64,000 nucleotides of DNA from Salvator merianae (GCA_003586115.2 QVOM02000115.1:9683980-9747979); one strand, 5' to 3'; counted from the first letter of the stretch, positions 37,816 through 50,649 are shown. Notes: generated by a model not told the origin, from the sequence alone. Numbers and translations are program-made.

Positions 37816-38289
37816 GAGAATGACCCAAACACGTACTCGATTCTCATTCCCCTGCATGGATTATCCCTGTCAATATCTGACCATGCCCTAACTGTAGTTT
37901 TCTTTGTTTGCTGCTGATTTATACAAAAGCAGTCAGTGTCAAGTACCTGTGTTAAAGCTGAATATGCATTATTAGTATTTTCAATGAGATTGCTTATGTG
38001 CCTCTTTGGAGCAGCCTTAATATAACCATCTGAAGTTTGGACAGATGCCAGGGTACAGTCTCAGTCCCAAGATATGCTACTGGACTTGGTTGATGCTTTC
38101 ATGGAGGGATGTCTGTTAAAGGCTATGCACTTGTCTGGCACTCAGGCCTGAGTGTGCACAGAGAAGTTTAGATCAGCTAACTCTGTTTCTAGTTGCAATA
38201 TCTTCTGCATTGAATCTGTTCTGAACTCTCTTGTTCTTGGAACATGATAGGATGGAAGCACTGTGCAGCCTAAAATCATTTATGACCCA

Positions 38290-38420
38290 TCCTGTTTGTT
38301 TATTGCAAACATTTCTGTATTGCTTCCCATAAAAATCTCAAAATGGTTTACAAAAATAAAATGTACAAATGAGGATAAAAACACTTAAAATGATACAATT
38401 AATTAAGTTATATTAAAAAC
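38290..38420 (-). repeat. LINE 3'-UTR fragment
   Basis: TTTGTTTATTGCAAACATTT ... AAAATCTCAAAATGGTTTAC followed by A-rich sequence resembles the 3' tails of L2/CR1-type LINEs on the minus strand. Confidence 0.45.
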
Positions 38421-39197
38421 TGATTTGGATAAAGAAATAAAGAACACATTCATTCAAGGAATGCCTGGATAAAGAGATAGGACTTCATTTCACTCACTTA
38501 TGTTCTACTTGCTTGCTCTCTAAAATATAAACTTGAGGGTGGTAATCAGTGTCCGGAGTCAGGTGAACAAGATCCTCCTCCTTTCATAAGGTATGGATTT
38601 TAGCAGTGCTCTGTTAAAACTCTTTTACAGTAAGCAGAATTCTAATTCATTTTGCATATAGTCTGCAAACACAATATAGCATTTTTCAGCCACTCTTTCT
38701 GTACTAGTACTGTGTGTGTAACAGCTATACGGCTGGATAAGGTACCATACTTTATTCATCCTTTTATCTGATCTTTTAAAAGGAGCTTCAATGCTTTGTT
38801 TACTTTGGGAGCAGTTGTACAGTTACTTTGATATTGGTATTTTGAAAAGTCAGAACATTTTAGGGCAATATTTATAGATCAGCTTGGCATGTGGTCTGCT
38901 GGAAGTTGCTGAACTACATCAACCCCCATCAGCTCTACCCTGCATGCCCAGAGGCAAAGGATGATTAGATCTGTAGTTCACTGCCTGGAGAGCTCCTGCT
39001 TAACCCCCTCCCAAAGAAAGAAACACAAACCGTGGAAAAATGTGAATGATCAGAACAGTTGCAGGGATATTTTTTTTTTTTAAAAAAGTGCTAATTATTT
39101 TTATTTATACTTATTTAAAACATTTCTATGCTGCACTTTGTTTAAAAAAGGATGTGGGATGCTTATGATGGAAGAACTATATGTCCAATTATTTGAT

Positions 39198-40110
39198 CAT
39201 ATATTTATTTATTTATTTGTATTTGTATTTCTATACCAAAAGGTCTCAGGGTAGGTCGCAATAAAACTGACATAAAAAAACAATTAAAATGAACTGGCCA
39301 AAACAACAATTAAAGTGCCTAAAAGAGGAAGGGAGGCTGCTTCTTTAGACGAAGGTTAGGGTAAAGAAGTATATCTTCACCAGGCATCTAAATGCATACA
39401 GTGCCTAATGCATCTCAGAGAAGAGGCTATTACATAGTCTGGGGCTATCACTGAAAAGGCCCTCTCACCTGTCCCCACCCTTTTAATTTCTTGGTGGCAC
39501 AGCGAACAGGGCCTCACTGGCAGATTTTAAGACACAGCACAGTCTATATGGGAGAAGGTGTTCCTTTAGATATTTGGGGCCCAAGCCACTTAGACCCTTA
39601 TAAATAAAGTCAAAACCTTGAATTGAGCTTGGCAACAAATTGGCAGTTGGTGCAGTTCTTTTAGGACTGGTGTGATGTGCATCCAGTCAACAGTTCTGGT
39701 TTGCAATCTTGCTCCTGTGTTCTGCACTAGCTATAGCTTCCAAACCAACTTCAAGGGCAGCCCTACATAGAGTACATTAGTCCAGCCTGAAAGTTATTAG
39801 GGCTTGGATTACTGTGGCCAGCTGGAGCTGTCAGAGCAGGAAGTACACACTCCTGGCCAGCACCTCCACCTGTCCACTTCTGTCTTATCTGCATTCAGCT
39901 TCAATTTATTGCCCCCATACAGCCCATTACTACCTATAAACACCTGTCAAGCACCTCAAGAGAGATAGAGCTGGGTGTCATCTGAATATCGATTAGTACC
40001 TCACCCCAGAGCAGCTTCATACAGATATTAAAAAGCGTGGGAGATACAACCAACCCTGAGGAGCCACAAGTGAGTTTCCAGGATATCAAGCAATAATCTT
40101 CACAATCACT
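39198..40110 (-). mobile_element. L2-like LINE remnant (reverse transcriptase end to 3' tail)
   Basis: On the minus strand, about 40055-39970 decays from SPTLFNICMK plus an eroded YADDT region. About 39900 reads LNADKTEV. About 39610-39550 reads GLSGLGPKYLKEHLLPYRLC, and about 39460 reads ERAFSVIAPDYV. These are in the order of an L2-type C-terminus. The 3' UTR contains AAAGGTCTCAGGGTAGG (inverted), and the tail is the TTTA repeat at 39205-39225. Many frameshifts. Confidence 0.8.
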
Positions 40111-42149
40111 TTATAATATCAACCTTGGAGATAGAAGTGGAACCATCACAACCTTTCCAACTCCCAAACACCTATAGCCTTTCCAGAAGGCTCCGTCGTT
40201 CTCCTTCCAAGTATTTAATGCTAATTAAAAGATGGATTTTAAGAACTGATAAAACAATGCCCACTTGAACAGATAAGTGACTCAGCTACCCCCAAATTTA
40301 ATCTATCTTTGATCACCCTCAAGAGTGAAAAGAACACATCAGCAAACCCATAATCCATTTTCCTTTCATATTTATCTAATTGAAGGGTGGATTTTCCAAA
40401 AAGGGAATAAAATTCAGTTGGGTGGGTGTTTTTTTTTGTGTGTTTTTTTTTACCACTAATCTGGGTTAAGGTTTTAGTGTGTTATTCACATACACTTTAG
40501 GAGGCTGGGCTGACAAAAAGCATAACTGCGGGAAAGGAGTTAGGCTGGGGTATGTGGAAACAGATGAGGCAGAATATACAGCCAGTGTGCTGGAAAGATG
40601 TAGGAGAATGAAGAGTTTGAGATAGGCTAACAACTACGAATGTGAAGATTCCTAAAATCATTTTCTTGGCCCAAAGTGTTTCAGGAATAATGTGTATAGC
40701 TGGTCCCATAGTATAGGGGTTTTTAAGTTACAATATGTTCAGTTGCCCGATATGTCACTGCACACTTTCAAAATGGCATGAGAAAACCATAGGGGTTTTC
40801 CTAGAAAACAATAAGAATTATTGAATGGGGGGGGGGGTGATCTACATAAATGCCATGCTTGTGTGCATGTGCACACTTGTGGATTAAGGCCTTAGCTACA
40901 CTTAAGAAGTTTTAGCCTTTTAAGTGGGCTCTTCAATCTCAGGGGTGCCCAAATTTGCATGTATCCATTAGTAAAGCTCCCCTTTTCTGCTGATCTTCTT
41001 AGCACATGATCAGCTCTTCCTAGTCAAATTTGCAGTAAAAACCTTCCCTGGCTATTTCCCCCTCCTTTCAGCTACTAGCTGCTATTGGCTGATCACTGTC
41101 TGTCAATCACATTTTCCTGTGTTTTCTTGGCACACCTTTTGAAATTTCTGCATGAACCCATACTAAGGAGTCTAGTCCACGTCCATCATCTCGGAGTTGC
41201 AGAGGAATACAATTTTAGATACTTAAATAGCCATTTCCCATCTACTGCTGCATGCTTATTTTATTTGTTCTACTTGTTAGCAATGTGAAGAAAAGGAAGA
41301 GAAAAATACAGAACTTTATAAAAAAACAAACAACCCCCCCCACAACTTTCCAGCCATAACCATCTTCATTTTTATATGCATGTGGGAAAGAAAGAGTGTG
41401 GGAATGAAATGGGGAGGAGATCTGCAAGGTGTTCTCTTAGTGTTGCACAAGCGCATGCGCTCAGAGACATTCAGATGTTCTGTTCCTTTTAACAAAGAGA
41501 GTATGTGAGGTGCCAAGGGGGGGAGAAGATCCACCCCAAGAAAAATGAGGGGGCTGACCCCCCAAAAGAATAGCTGCAGAGACAGTTGAGCCAATGGAAA
41601 TGGTAGCAGGGGTGGCTTTCTCCGTGAGAGAACACTGACTTCCAACTCTTTCCAATTTGTCTGCTTTCTACATTAGGTGTCTAAAAATATGCATGTTTAT
41701 AATCAGGTGGTTTGTGTAGGAGGCTATTGAGGAGTGGAAAAAGGCAGTACTTTTGTTAAGGAACTGAGCTCCCTCTTGCAGTTGCTAGTCTTGCACAAGT
41801 TTAGCAGAAAGAAAAGAAAGTTCCTTTTGCTACTTTTTTTCATGCACTTTCTTCTAGCATCCTCCCCCATTTTTATATTTTATATATGTGCTTTTTAAGT
41901 TCTGCATGCACATTATTTATCTCCCCACAATACAATCATGCCTGCTGTGATGGTTTCGGCGGTAACACTCTTGGCTTAAAATGTAATTTTTCTGCCTTGC
42001 ATACAAATGTGCACATAAATCTTATTTCTTCTATTCTGAAGTAATCAAGGCTGCTTAGATGAGTTGAATCCCAAAGCAATGGAGATTTTATGGAACAGAA
42101 CTGCAGATGGTAATAGAGATATGAGAGTGGGATGGTGGAATTTACAACA
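40111..42149. other. No gene recognised
   Basis: Contains homopolymer runs (G at 40827-40838, T near 40430-40450) and an A/C-rich stretch near 41322-41342. No exon, RNA gene or transposon end identified. Confidence 0.5.
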
Positions 42150-42568
42150 GGTATGCACCAAACTAAGGTTTGGTGTTAATGAAAGGCACAAAGGGAGCTG
42201 GGATTGTCATGTAGTCTATCCTGACCTCTCTATGGTCACAAGGGAGAGGTATGGGGCAGGTCAGCATGGTGGAGAATGAAGGGAGAATGCACCTGCTCCC
42301 TTTTGTGCTCTGTCCATTGCTATCTCTGGCTTCACTGGGGCCATGTGGTTGGGAGGAAGACTGGCTACATGGCCTCTGAGAAGCAGAAAGTATTTCCCAA
42401 GCACAAAGGGAAGTGTTCTCCATTCATTCTCCATCACGCTCACCTGCCCTACACCTTTCCCTCATCTATCACTTGTTGCCATAAGAGAGACTGGGACCAT
42501 AAAATAGAGCATCTGACAATCCCAGCTCTCTTTGCATAATTCATTAATGCAGAATATTGGTTTGTCAC
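42150..42568. mobile_element. About 420-bp near-complete palindrome (foldback element)
   Basis: The left half (42150-42355) is the inverse of the right half (42362-42568) almost throughout. GAGCTGGGATTGTCA is inverted as TGACAATCCCAGCTC. GGAGAATGAAGGGAGAA is inverted as TTCTCCATTCATTCTCC. GGCTTCACTGGGGCCATGT pairs with ACATGGCCTCTGAGAAGC. The centre is near 42359. There are a few mismatches and small indels and no coding content. This is the structure of a hairpin MITE. Confidence 0.8.
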
Positions 42569-42789
42569 AAGCTTAATTTGCATCCAGTGAAAAAGTCACT
42601 AGTCCCTACGCAGCTGTGAGTGGATGAAATTATAGAGGTAGGTACTTGTGAATGTGCACCTTGGTTCAGGCAATTTTTTTAAATTAAAAGGTGTGTCTTC
42701 ATTAGACCAAACTGGACTGGGTGACCTAAGAAGGCCACCTGGTCCAGTATACTGTTAGACCTCTAGCAGTGATAAACCAAATCATGGAA

Positions 42790-42960
42790 GTGTGGGGACG
42801 ATGTACATATCCATGGTCTGGTATATCACAGGTGACCCATTTCAGATGCCTAAATAAGGTACACCACTAAAATGGGATCCCTTGGAGCTCCAAGACCAAG
42901 AACTTTTGTTCCTGGATGTTGGAGCCTTTGGGGTCAACTGTGGGGTTGAATGTGATAAAC
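42790..42960. repeat. Foldback repeat, copy D of the GGGACC-core family
   Basis: Core 42831-42881: GGTGACCCATTTCAGATGCC ... CACCACTAAAATGGGATCCC. Flanked by GTGTGGGGACGATGTACATA before and CCAAGAACTTTTGTTCCTGG after, matching copies A, B and E. Confidence 0.5.
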
Positions 42961-44440
42961 CCACAATCTTACTGTATTTTTTAAAAGATATTAGCTCTAA
43001 GGTCTTATGCTTAAATAGGATTAATTTCCTTTCTCTTTGGAACATGGCCAGAACAACCACCTGCACCTGGTTCTTTGTTTAGGTTTACTTGTACTGGGAC
43101 TTTGCTGCTGCTAGTCTGATACTTATTGCTCTGCAGGCGAGGAATTCATGGAGGTAGCGGTTGGTTCTACTTTGGGTGCTGAGAAATATAGAGCCTGTAA
43201 CATGTCTGCTGCCTCTTCTTTAGTAGAAGCTTTGTAGAGCTTTTCTTTATGGTACACTATGAGGGAACAAAGAATGTTCCATTTGAATCTAATATTAGCT
43301 GACTACAGAATATTTGTAATTAGGTGATAAACATGGTGTCATCTCAGTATCTGTGGCACAATGTCTTGTAATGGAAGGAGGTTTCTGCCATCATGTCGGT
43401 GTTCCTTAGGGCACAGAATTCTTGAGGTTTTAGTGAAAACCTCCCAAGTGTAATAATTGCATCACAGGGTGGCTGATTAGCATCTTGTTTAGATCTTGAC
43501 CTCCCACATCCTCTTTATATATCACTGGCTGAAGTGTGCGAATCAGGGAGGATAGTTGCCACCAATTAATCAAAAAGAGATGGTATCAGAGCCTTCGCTA
43601 TTTTCTTTAAGAGCCCCTCAGATGAATATTTGCACTCCTGAAATGATTCTGGAGATCAGTCAGTGTTCCTGAAGATTGTCAGCTTTTGCATTTAGATTTT
43701 TGCTTGAGTTGTTGGCTGCAGTGTTTGGGGTCGTAGATGTAATTTCCTGAACCTCACTCACTGAAGAGGCTAATGAAATAACTGCTTTGTCTGTATTTTC
43801 ACATTAGTCTCTATGTTTTTAAAACAGTCTCTCCATTCTTGGATCAAGGAATGTTTTAATATGTCCAGCACTTGAGAAAGGTCTCAGAGCAATCAGGGTG
43901 AGTTTCTTTTAGCTCCATTCTTGGCTCTCAGTTTACCATTTTGTTATTTGGCAGGTGGGCACCTTGGAGCAATTTAACTTCCTTATTCAGATAATCCCAC
44001 AACTGTCATGCCAGCACTTATGTATGTGTAACTGGTTTGCATGTGATTCAGTCAGCATCTTTTGAATCAGCATTTTGAATCAGCAGACTAAGGACTTGTT
44101 TCAACAGAAATGAACTGAGATTATTCCAGCAGTGATGAAATCTTCTAAACTTTCAAGACATATGTTCAAGTTTGCCAAACTAAATGCTTGCTTGAATAAT
44201 TTACTGCATCTGTAGCCAGAATGGATGAGGAGATAACTTTTATTCTGTTGTTATCTGTGGATGGTGATACAACTGCAAATTTGAATACGAGCTTCACGAT
44301 GTTCTTTTTTTACCAAACTGTTTGCCACACAAGACACGACACTGATGTAAACATACCAACCAAATTAATTTTAACTGCTTTCATATATAGAAACTACTAC
44401 TACTTTTTACATACTTGACTTTCCTATTTACTTCCTGAGA
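42961..44440. other. No gene recognised
   Basis: Unstructured AT-rich sequence with short chance frames. Confidence 0.5.
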
Positions 44441-44442
44441 CC

Positions 44443-44621
44443 ATTGTTGCTGTTGTTGTTGTGTTTGCCACTGGTTGACCGCATGGGCACCTATACAGTT
44501 TTCTTTGCAGAGTTACAGAAATGGTTTGCCTTTGCCTACTTCTGGGAAGAGGCTAGGGATCAAACTGGCAACCTTTGGCTTTCCAAGCAGTTTGTTCTAC
44601 CACTGAACTACAGCCATTCCC
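44443..44621 (-). mobile_element. tRNA-derived SINE, minus strand
   Basis: TTGCTGTTGTTGTTG (inverted CAA tail) begins it. It ends with GTTTGTTCTACCACTGAACT and CAGCCATTCCC (inverted A box and 5' end); GGGATCAAACTGGC is the inverted B box. Nearly full length. Confidence 0.82.
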
Positions 44622-45744
44622 TTTGTGCACATTACCTTGGTGCAAATGCTATTTAACATCACAATACACCCGTTTGCTATCATGTATACAAAGCATCATA
44701 CATAACGGTAGTATTTTTTGAGGACTAATGCGTTGGATTTGTTCTTACACTCACTAATAAAGATTAGAATGACTAATGTAGATTAGAATGATTCTTCTAA
44801 GGGAAAACCATCATGTTTCTCTGAACAAACAGATTGTTAAATTATATTAAGGGTAGCTGAACTGAATGATCATATACCCTCTCTAAGTTGCGCTACAGTA
44901 TCTTGGTAACTGACCCAGTTTTTCTTGCTGATTCTGCAGCTGTCTTTCTGAATGTCTTCTCAAATGGATTTTCTCAAAGCATCTGTTGAAACACTCAGTC
45001 TCAACTGCCATAGAATCTTGGGCCTTCATTTGTTTTTCTTCAGAGTCTTCATTTTCCTTAACAAACTTGGCACATAAATAATTGTTTTTCAGTATCTTGT
45101 TTCATTTTTCGGGTGTTGTGTGTTGAAAGACTCAATAGCTTTAGTGTCTTTATTTAGGTGGTGTTCACATTAATGATTTAATGTGGACTTAAAGTGGTTT
45201 TAGCTCACTGAGATCACACCAAAATTGCTTGTTCAGTGCCTCGGTCTAGACTTTCCTACCATAGTTCAGACTTTCTGAGTGGACTTTATTTAGTCCCAGT
45301 CTATTTACTCTCAGTTAGTCTGCACTGGTGTTTGGTGTTTGTGTGTGAACACTGGCCTGGAGCATCTCTGACCGAAGGGGCCATTCCCAAGGAAGGGAAG
45401 GAGGTTTCTGCCCTTTGCCCAGAACTACTACCATCTCTTTCCCTTCTTCCTTTTAATTCAAACTCAACACACCAAGATGGAGCAGGGGAGAAAGTGTGAG
45501 GAGAGGAGAATGCTCACACTTAATCTACATCAGGTCTTCACCATCAATACCACCCTGCAAGCCCTCAAGTCCACTGGACTTTTTTTCTTTGTGTAGGCAA
45601 ACTGTTAACAGGACAAACTTGGAAGAAGAAAAGATACTATTTTCTGTGGGCTTAAGAGTTTTGTCAGGGGGCACTTAGTACTAAGCCTAAATATTCTTAA
45701 GGGGCTGGTAGAAGCTTGAGAGATGTGTCTTCAGGCTTTTTTGC

Positions 45745-46300
45745 CCACTGCTGGCAGGGCCACTGTCTATTCTCTCATCAGTGCCCACTTACCTGTAGAT
45801 GGTAGAGGTGAGCACTACTTGCCCTGCAGTAGGAGAGGCTGGCACCTACTCACCCACTGGTCGAAATGGCTGGCTCCCACCTAACAGCCAGTGCCCATGC
45901 ATCTGCTGGCAGTATTCATCCACCCACTGACAGAAGGGCACAGTGCTCACTTGCTCACTGACAGCAGGAACAGCACCCACTTGCCCACTGGAAGCAGACC
46001 TGGCCCAGTTCCCTACCATTGGTAGAGGCTAGCACCCACTTGCCTGCTGGCAGTGGGACCAGTGCACACTCACTTCCAGTGCTCACTTGCTCTCTTGTGG
46101 TGGGGACTGGCACTCATTTGCCCACTACGAGCAGGAGCTGGTGCCCACTTGCCCGCCAGTGCCCACTTGCCCCAGTGTCTACTCACTCACCCCAACACCT
46201 AGCACCTAATTGCCTCCTTAGGCCAAGGGCCAGTGCTCACTCACCAGCCAGCAGTGGGACAGGTACCAATTTGCCTGCCAGCACCCTTGTGCTGGCTCTT
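45745..46300 (+). repeat. Degenerate minisatellite, unit about 35-40 bp
   Basis: Repeated phrases of the type GGCACCCACTTGCCCACTGG and CAGCAGGGACCAGTGCTCAC recur more than ten times with drift, for example at 45838, 45965, 46030, 46080, 46110, 46150 and 46235. The 46019-46432 open frame runs through it and is a by-product of the repeat (Thr/His/Leu/Pro/Ala-rich), not a gene. Confidence 0.75.
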
Positions 46301-46826
46301 CTCTCCCTTGGTGTGTTGTGTTTGAATGCGAAATGGGCAAATGTATTGAGAACGTTTGTAGAGGCTGGCAGTTGGGTGGGAGAGAAAGAATGTTTGCTAA
46401 GATCCAACCTTATCCCCTTCCCACTCCTTTAAGAAATGAATCCATCTTCCTAGCTTCTTCGTGCACCCCAAATACTCCCTCTGCATGTGCATACACATAC
46501 ACACACAAGCCAAAAGGCAGCAGCAATAGCAAGCTGTGTGCTGGAGGAAAACACAAGAAAAGGAGGTGCATTGCAGCTTGCTATGCTTTTTGTGTAGCAG
46601 TTAAATTAAATAGGAATAACCTCCACTCCCAACTCTTCCTTCTTCTGTGGGTGGGGATGGGAGAAGCTACTCTGACCAGCCTCAGCATGCAAGGCAAGAA
46701 CAATTTGAACCAGATACTGCATGTTTAGCGTGCACTGTATGCCATGTATGTGAGATGAAACAAAACACACTGAGTCTTCATTTGATTTAAAATAGATGAA
46801 AACACTCTGCTATGAATGCATTCTTA

Positions 46827-47282
46827 GGGTGCGATCAGACAGAACTTTTTCAATCACCCCTGTTAGAATACACACCCCTTCTGCAGCCATCCCCCAAAAC
46901 CAACATTCAAACAATAAAAATAATAATTCTACTTCATATTTCCACATGTTCTTCTTTTGCCTCAAATTCTGGCAACGTCTTCCTAACAGTAAGTGCTCAT
47001 CCTCATTGGCTATCTGCCTGTCTGGCTTGCTAGATCCCTGATTAGTCACTGGCTGGCAGCATTTGTTCCCATGATGCAGCTGGCTAATTTCCGTCCTCTG
47101 TGTTCCCTCCCAATGAGACTGAAATGAAGAGTTGCCCTTCGTCTTATAATTTCCTGTCTGAGGAAGGGATGACTTTTCTGAGACTTCAGCATGTGGCAAG
47201 GCACATGCAAGGGTAAAATATCTAGCATTCCCAACTCCAATTTTCCCTGGGAGTGCCCTTTTAAGCATGTCTGATTGCACCC
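46827..47282. mobile_element. Non-autonomous DNA element with GGGTGCRATCAGACA ends
   Basis: The left end GGGTGCGATCAGACA (46827-46841) is inverted at the right as TGTCTGATTGCACCC (47268-47282). Flanks TTA (46824-46826) and TGA (47283-47285) could be a mutated 3-bp target duplication. About 456 bp, no transposase. Shares interior sequence with 51446-51740 (ATTTCCACATGTT, CCTGTCTGAGGAAGGG). Confidence 0.75.
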
Positions 47283-47347
47283 TGAGACTGGTCTGTGAGT
47301 TCTGACAAAATCAAAAAGCTGTTATGTTTATCCAAATTCCAGTTGAT

Positions 47348-47947
47348 GGGCCTGTTCGCACTGCAGCGGTAGACCGTTCTTAAGCGCTAGCTGGAACGGA
47401 GCTTTCGTACTGCCGTGGGCGCGCGCCTCACCCGATCCCAACCACTTTGTACCCGATTTGTACCTGATCCTGGGTAAGGCAAGACAAGTAAAAGCTTGTC
47501 TTCATTCCGATCTGCGCGATGGAGCGAAGATTGGGCGCGGTGCTTTTGCACTTCCGTCTGCGTTTGAAATGGCGGCCGGCCGTGGCTGGCATGGCTGCGC
47601 ATGCATGGTACGAAGCTTCACACCTGGGTGCGAAGTTTTCACACCCGGGTGCGAAGTTTTCACACCTGGGTGTGAAGCTTCACACCCGGGATAGCCCTTT
47701 GGGCATGGCAGCCTAGCTGCCGCTATGAAGCTGGCTCCGTAACGAGCCCTCTGGTTATGAAAGCAGAGCTCGATGGTACGAAGTGCAGTACGGAACTAGC
47801 GGCTGCCATTCACACTGTTCCCTCTGCTGGTCGGCTTTGGGTCCGTTCCTCTGGCTGGGAGTGCGAAGGGCAGCCAGCGTTCTCCAACCCCTCCGGTCCG
47901 AAGCCAGCTACTGGGAACGGTCTACCGAGCTCAGTGCAAAAAGGCCC
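47348..47947. mobile_element. CpG-rich non-autonomous DNA element with about 33-bp inverted ends
   Basis: The left end GGGCCTGTTCGCACTGCAGC and GGTAGACCGTTC is mirrored at the right (GAACGGTCTACCGAGCTCAG then TGCAAAAAGGCCC). Both flanks read GAT (47345-47347 and 47948-47950), an apparent 3-bp target duplication. 600 bp, far more CpG than anything around it, which suggests a recent insertion. The interior contains tandem palindromic 22-mers at 47611-47690. No transposase frame. Confidence 0.85.
47611..47690. repeat. Four tandem 20-22-bp units, each palindromic
   Basis: The unit CTTCACACCTGGGTGCGAAG is self-complementary apart from T/C drift. It recurs as TTTTCACACCCGGGTGCGAA, TTTTCACACCTGGGTGTGAA and CTTCACACCCGGG. 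All lie inside the element at 47348-47947. Confidence 0.8.
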
Positions 47948-47950
47948 GAT

Positions 47951-48987
47951 AAATGGAGACAGCATATTTAACTTCTCTATTACATTTCTCACTTAATCTC
48001 CACAGCAAAATACCAAATGTCACATGAACCTGGATAAGTATATAAAATGATCCTAATATTCCACATTGACCAGTTCTTGTTATTTTTTGCTTTTACAAGA
48101 TTATCTCAAAGAGGTTTCAACATTGCTACTTTTGGGGCATATTCCAACACAGCATTTATTCAGTTTACAGTGCATCTTCAGTTCTTACTGGCCTAACATC
48201 ATCTTGCCTTTCCATAGTTTTTCTGGACTAAATTGGTGAAATCTGGACTACTTTGCATTGAGATTTAATGAGTTCTCAAGCCGTTCCAGATCACTAGCCT
48301 GCTTTACTTTGCTATCTGAGAATGCGGAAGGAGACTATCTAGGAGGGACTGTACTTTTTTTGGGGGGGGGGCATGCAGAGGGAGGGCTCCTCATTTCCTG
48401 CCATCCAATGATAGACTTTGTGGGTGGGCAGGAAGCACAGTAGTTTCTTCCACCTCTGTTATCCCCCCTTCCACCACTGCCATGAGAAAAGAAAGCCGTC
48501 TTCCATTTTACTGTGCCAATCTGTGGTCCTTCCTCCTCCTATATCCCCCATTCGGCACTGCCAGGAAGAAATTGAAGGCTTCTTCTATTTCCCTCTGCTG
48601 ATTAAATTAAAAAAAAAAAACAAGTTCCTGCTAGTTTACAGAGTTTTGTGTGAAACTGCCACAGTGCTACAGCAGACTTCAGGCAGGGACATGGTTTGCT
48701 ATGGGCAGCATGCTAGGGAGGGATGGTAAGATGGACAGCTGGACAGCTGGAGATATCAGTGGGCTGGGGTGAAGAAGGCACTTCCAAAATGCATTCCTTG
48801 CTCCTGGTTGCTCCCCTTTCTCCTGCAGTCTGGGGACACTTGTCACTTTAGGACAAAAACACGGCAGCAGAACAGCATCATTAAGGCATGGAAAGGTTAA
48901 ACACTCCTGATCTTGAGCGCTTTTTTTTGGGGGGGGGACATATTTGATGTCCTTGCCGCGCTGCCACGAAAGTGTTTTAATTCAAAA
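47951..48987. other. No gene recognised
   Basis: Contains G-runs (48359-48369, 48930-48939) and an A-run (48609-48620). No exon or defined transposon. Confidence 0.45.
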
Positions 48988-49615
48988 CACTGTGCCTGTT
49001 TGGGGGTGCAGTCCTTTTGTCCCAACAAAGAACCCACTCAGTATCAATTTTACTATCAGTGCCACACAGCTACATAGAAATACACATGGATGTCTCAGGG
49101 GGAGGTGAGGCAGAGTCCATCTGCTGGCCTTTAACTACACTATCATAAGGGAGACTCCTACACATTTCCCCCTCTTCACGGACCACTCCCTGCTTTTGCA
49201 CGATTCTTAAATTGCGCAGTTGCGCAAAAGTGCAATTGCAATGGAGCAGAGATCTCCACCTGCCCCTTAAGAAGCTTTATTGTGAATTACATGTGGTATT
49301 AAAGTTCTGCTTGTGTGGATACAGGCTGGAGGGGGAGAAGGAGCAAACGACAAATGATTAGTAACACCGCCAAGTGAATCCATGTTCTGAGACAGCAGCG
49401 CAGACATTAGGATTGCAGACCTTGACTTGCCCGCCCCTGTGAAGTCAAGATTTGAACGTTGGAACTGCAGCCAATCACTGACTGCATAGGGAGGGGAATT
49501 TGAGGGGTGGAGGCAGAAAAGGTATGGTTTCCCCATGCCACGCATGGGAAACATCAGTGCGAGAATGAGCAAGTCCAAACTGAGTCTGTGTTAAAATGCA
49601 AATGTAGGAACGATT
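48988..49615. repeat. About 600-bp dispersed repeat, partner of 37202-37815
   Basis: Same landmarks and order as the first copy, in the same orientation. It includes a small palindrome, TTGCGCAGTTGCGCAA, near 49212-49227, which is eroded in the other copy. Confidence 0.65.
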
Positions 49616-50649
49616 GGAAGACGTATTCTTCCGATATGGATTCAATTTATAAAGTCAAACTACGCCCTTGGGGTTTTTTTCCCTTTGTGAATTATAACTG
49701 CCATGCATCAATATGAAGCTACAAACTTTAAACTATATTTTGGAGATCATTTAAATATTTTTTAAAGTCATTGCGTCTTAGGAGGGCGTTGCAACTAATA
49801 AATGCATATCACTTCAAGCAAAATACAAAATAGAAAAAAAGAATAAAAATGAAAATAGTATTTAAAAATTGAAGTTAATAATAGGTTTAATAAATAAAAC
49901 AAAAAAGTTCAAATATTGTATACCACCACGCATATTAAACACACACACACCTTTGTGTTTTACAATAAGGGAAGGAATCCGAAAGGTTTTAGACACTCTA
50001 AAATGGAGTTGTGATAGGACGACTGTTAAGGGGATCTGTTTCATGATGATATTCCAGTATGCAAGTCATTCCATTCCTCCTGATAAAAAGATGTTGCTGT
50101 TAATTCTCTACACAGTGCACGACAAAACTTACATCTGCCTTGCTGATGTGTGTGTGACTGTTGAGATAGGAAGATCTCCTTTATTGTTGCCAGCAAGGTC
50201 CTGTTGTCGAAGCAAATTTCATACTTACAAAGCAGAGAATGCTTTCAGCCAAAGTATGTTTATTTCAAGTTTCTCATGTGCACAGAGGAAGCAAATGAGC
50301 TAGTCCATTGCTTGCTTATACATGTAAAGCAAGGGTTTTTATAGTACAAACTATTGACCAAAAAAAAAGGAACATGACTCAGGAAACATCATTCAGACAT
50401 GACCGCAGACTCCGGTTCCTCATTCTTTAGAACACTGGCTATGTACCTAATTAGGAAAATTCCTTGCAACATATTGTAAGCCGATTACAAATTGTTCTAT
50501 GCAAACTGCTTTTATCTTCTAGTATATTCCAGATGCTGCTTATTAAATTCATATAATTTATTAACCATCCATATTGGAAAGCCCTAAACCTTCCAGACTT
50601 AACTTTTCTTCCACACTGTTTTGTAGCCATTTATAATTATCATTATTGT
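49616..50649. other. No gene recognised
   Basis: AT-rich. The open frame 49869-50303 has no recognisable protein and no splice context. Confidence 0.5.

Noticed and set aside
45745..46300. Possible CRISPR-like array
   Set aside because: The units are contiguous and degenerate, without unique spacers, and the genome is vertebrate.
46019..46432. 137-codon frame
   Set aside because: Low-complexity translation of the degenerate minisatellite.
46810..47280. 156-codon minus-strand frame
   Set aside because: Coincides almost exactly with a non-autonomous DNA element. The 51446 relative does not keep the frame.
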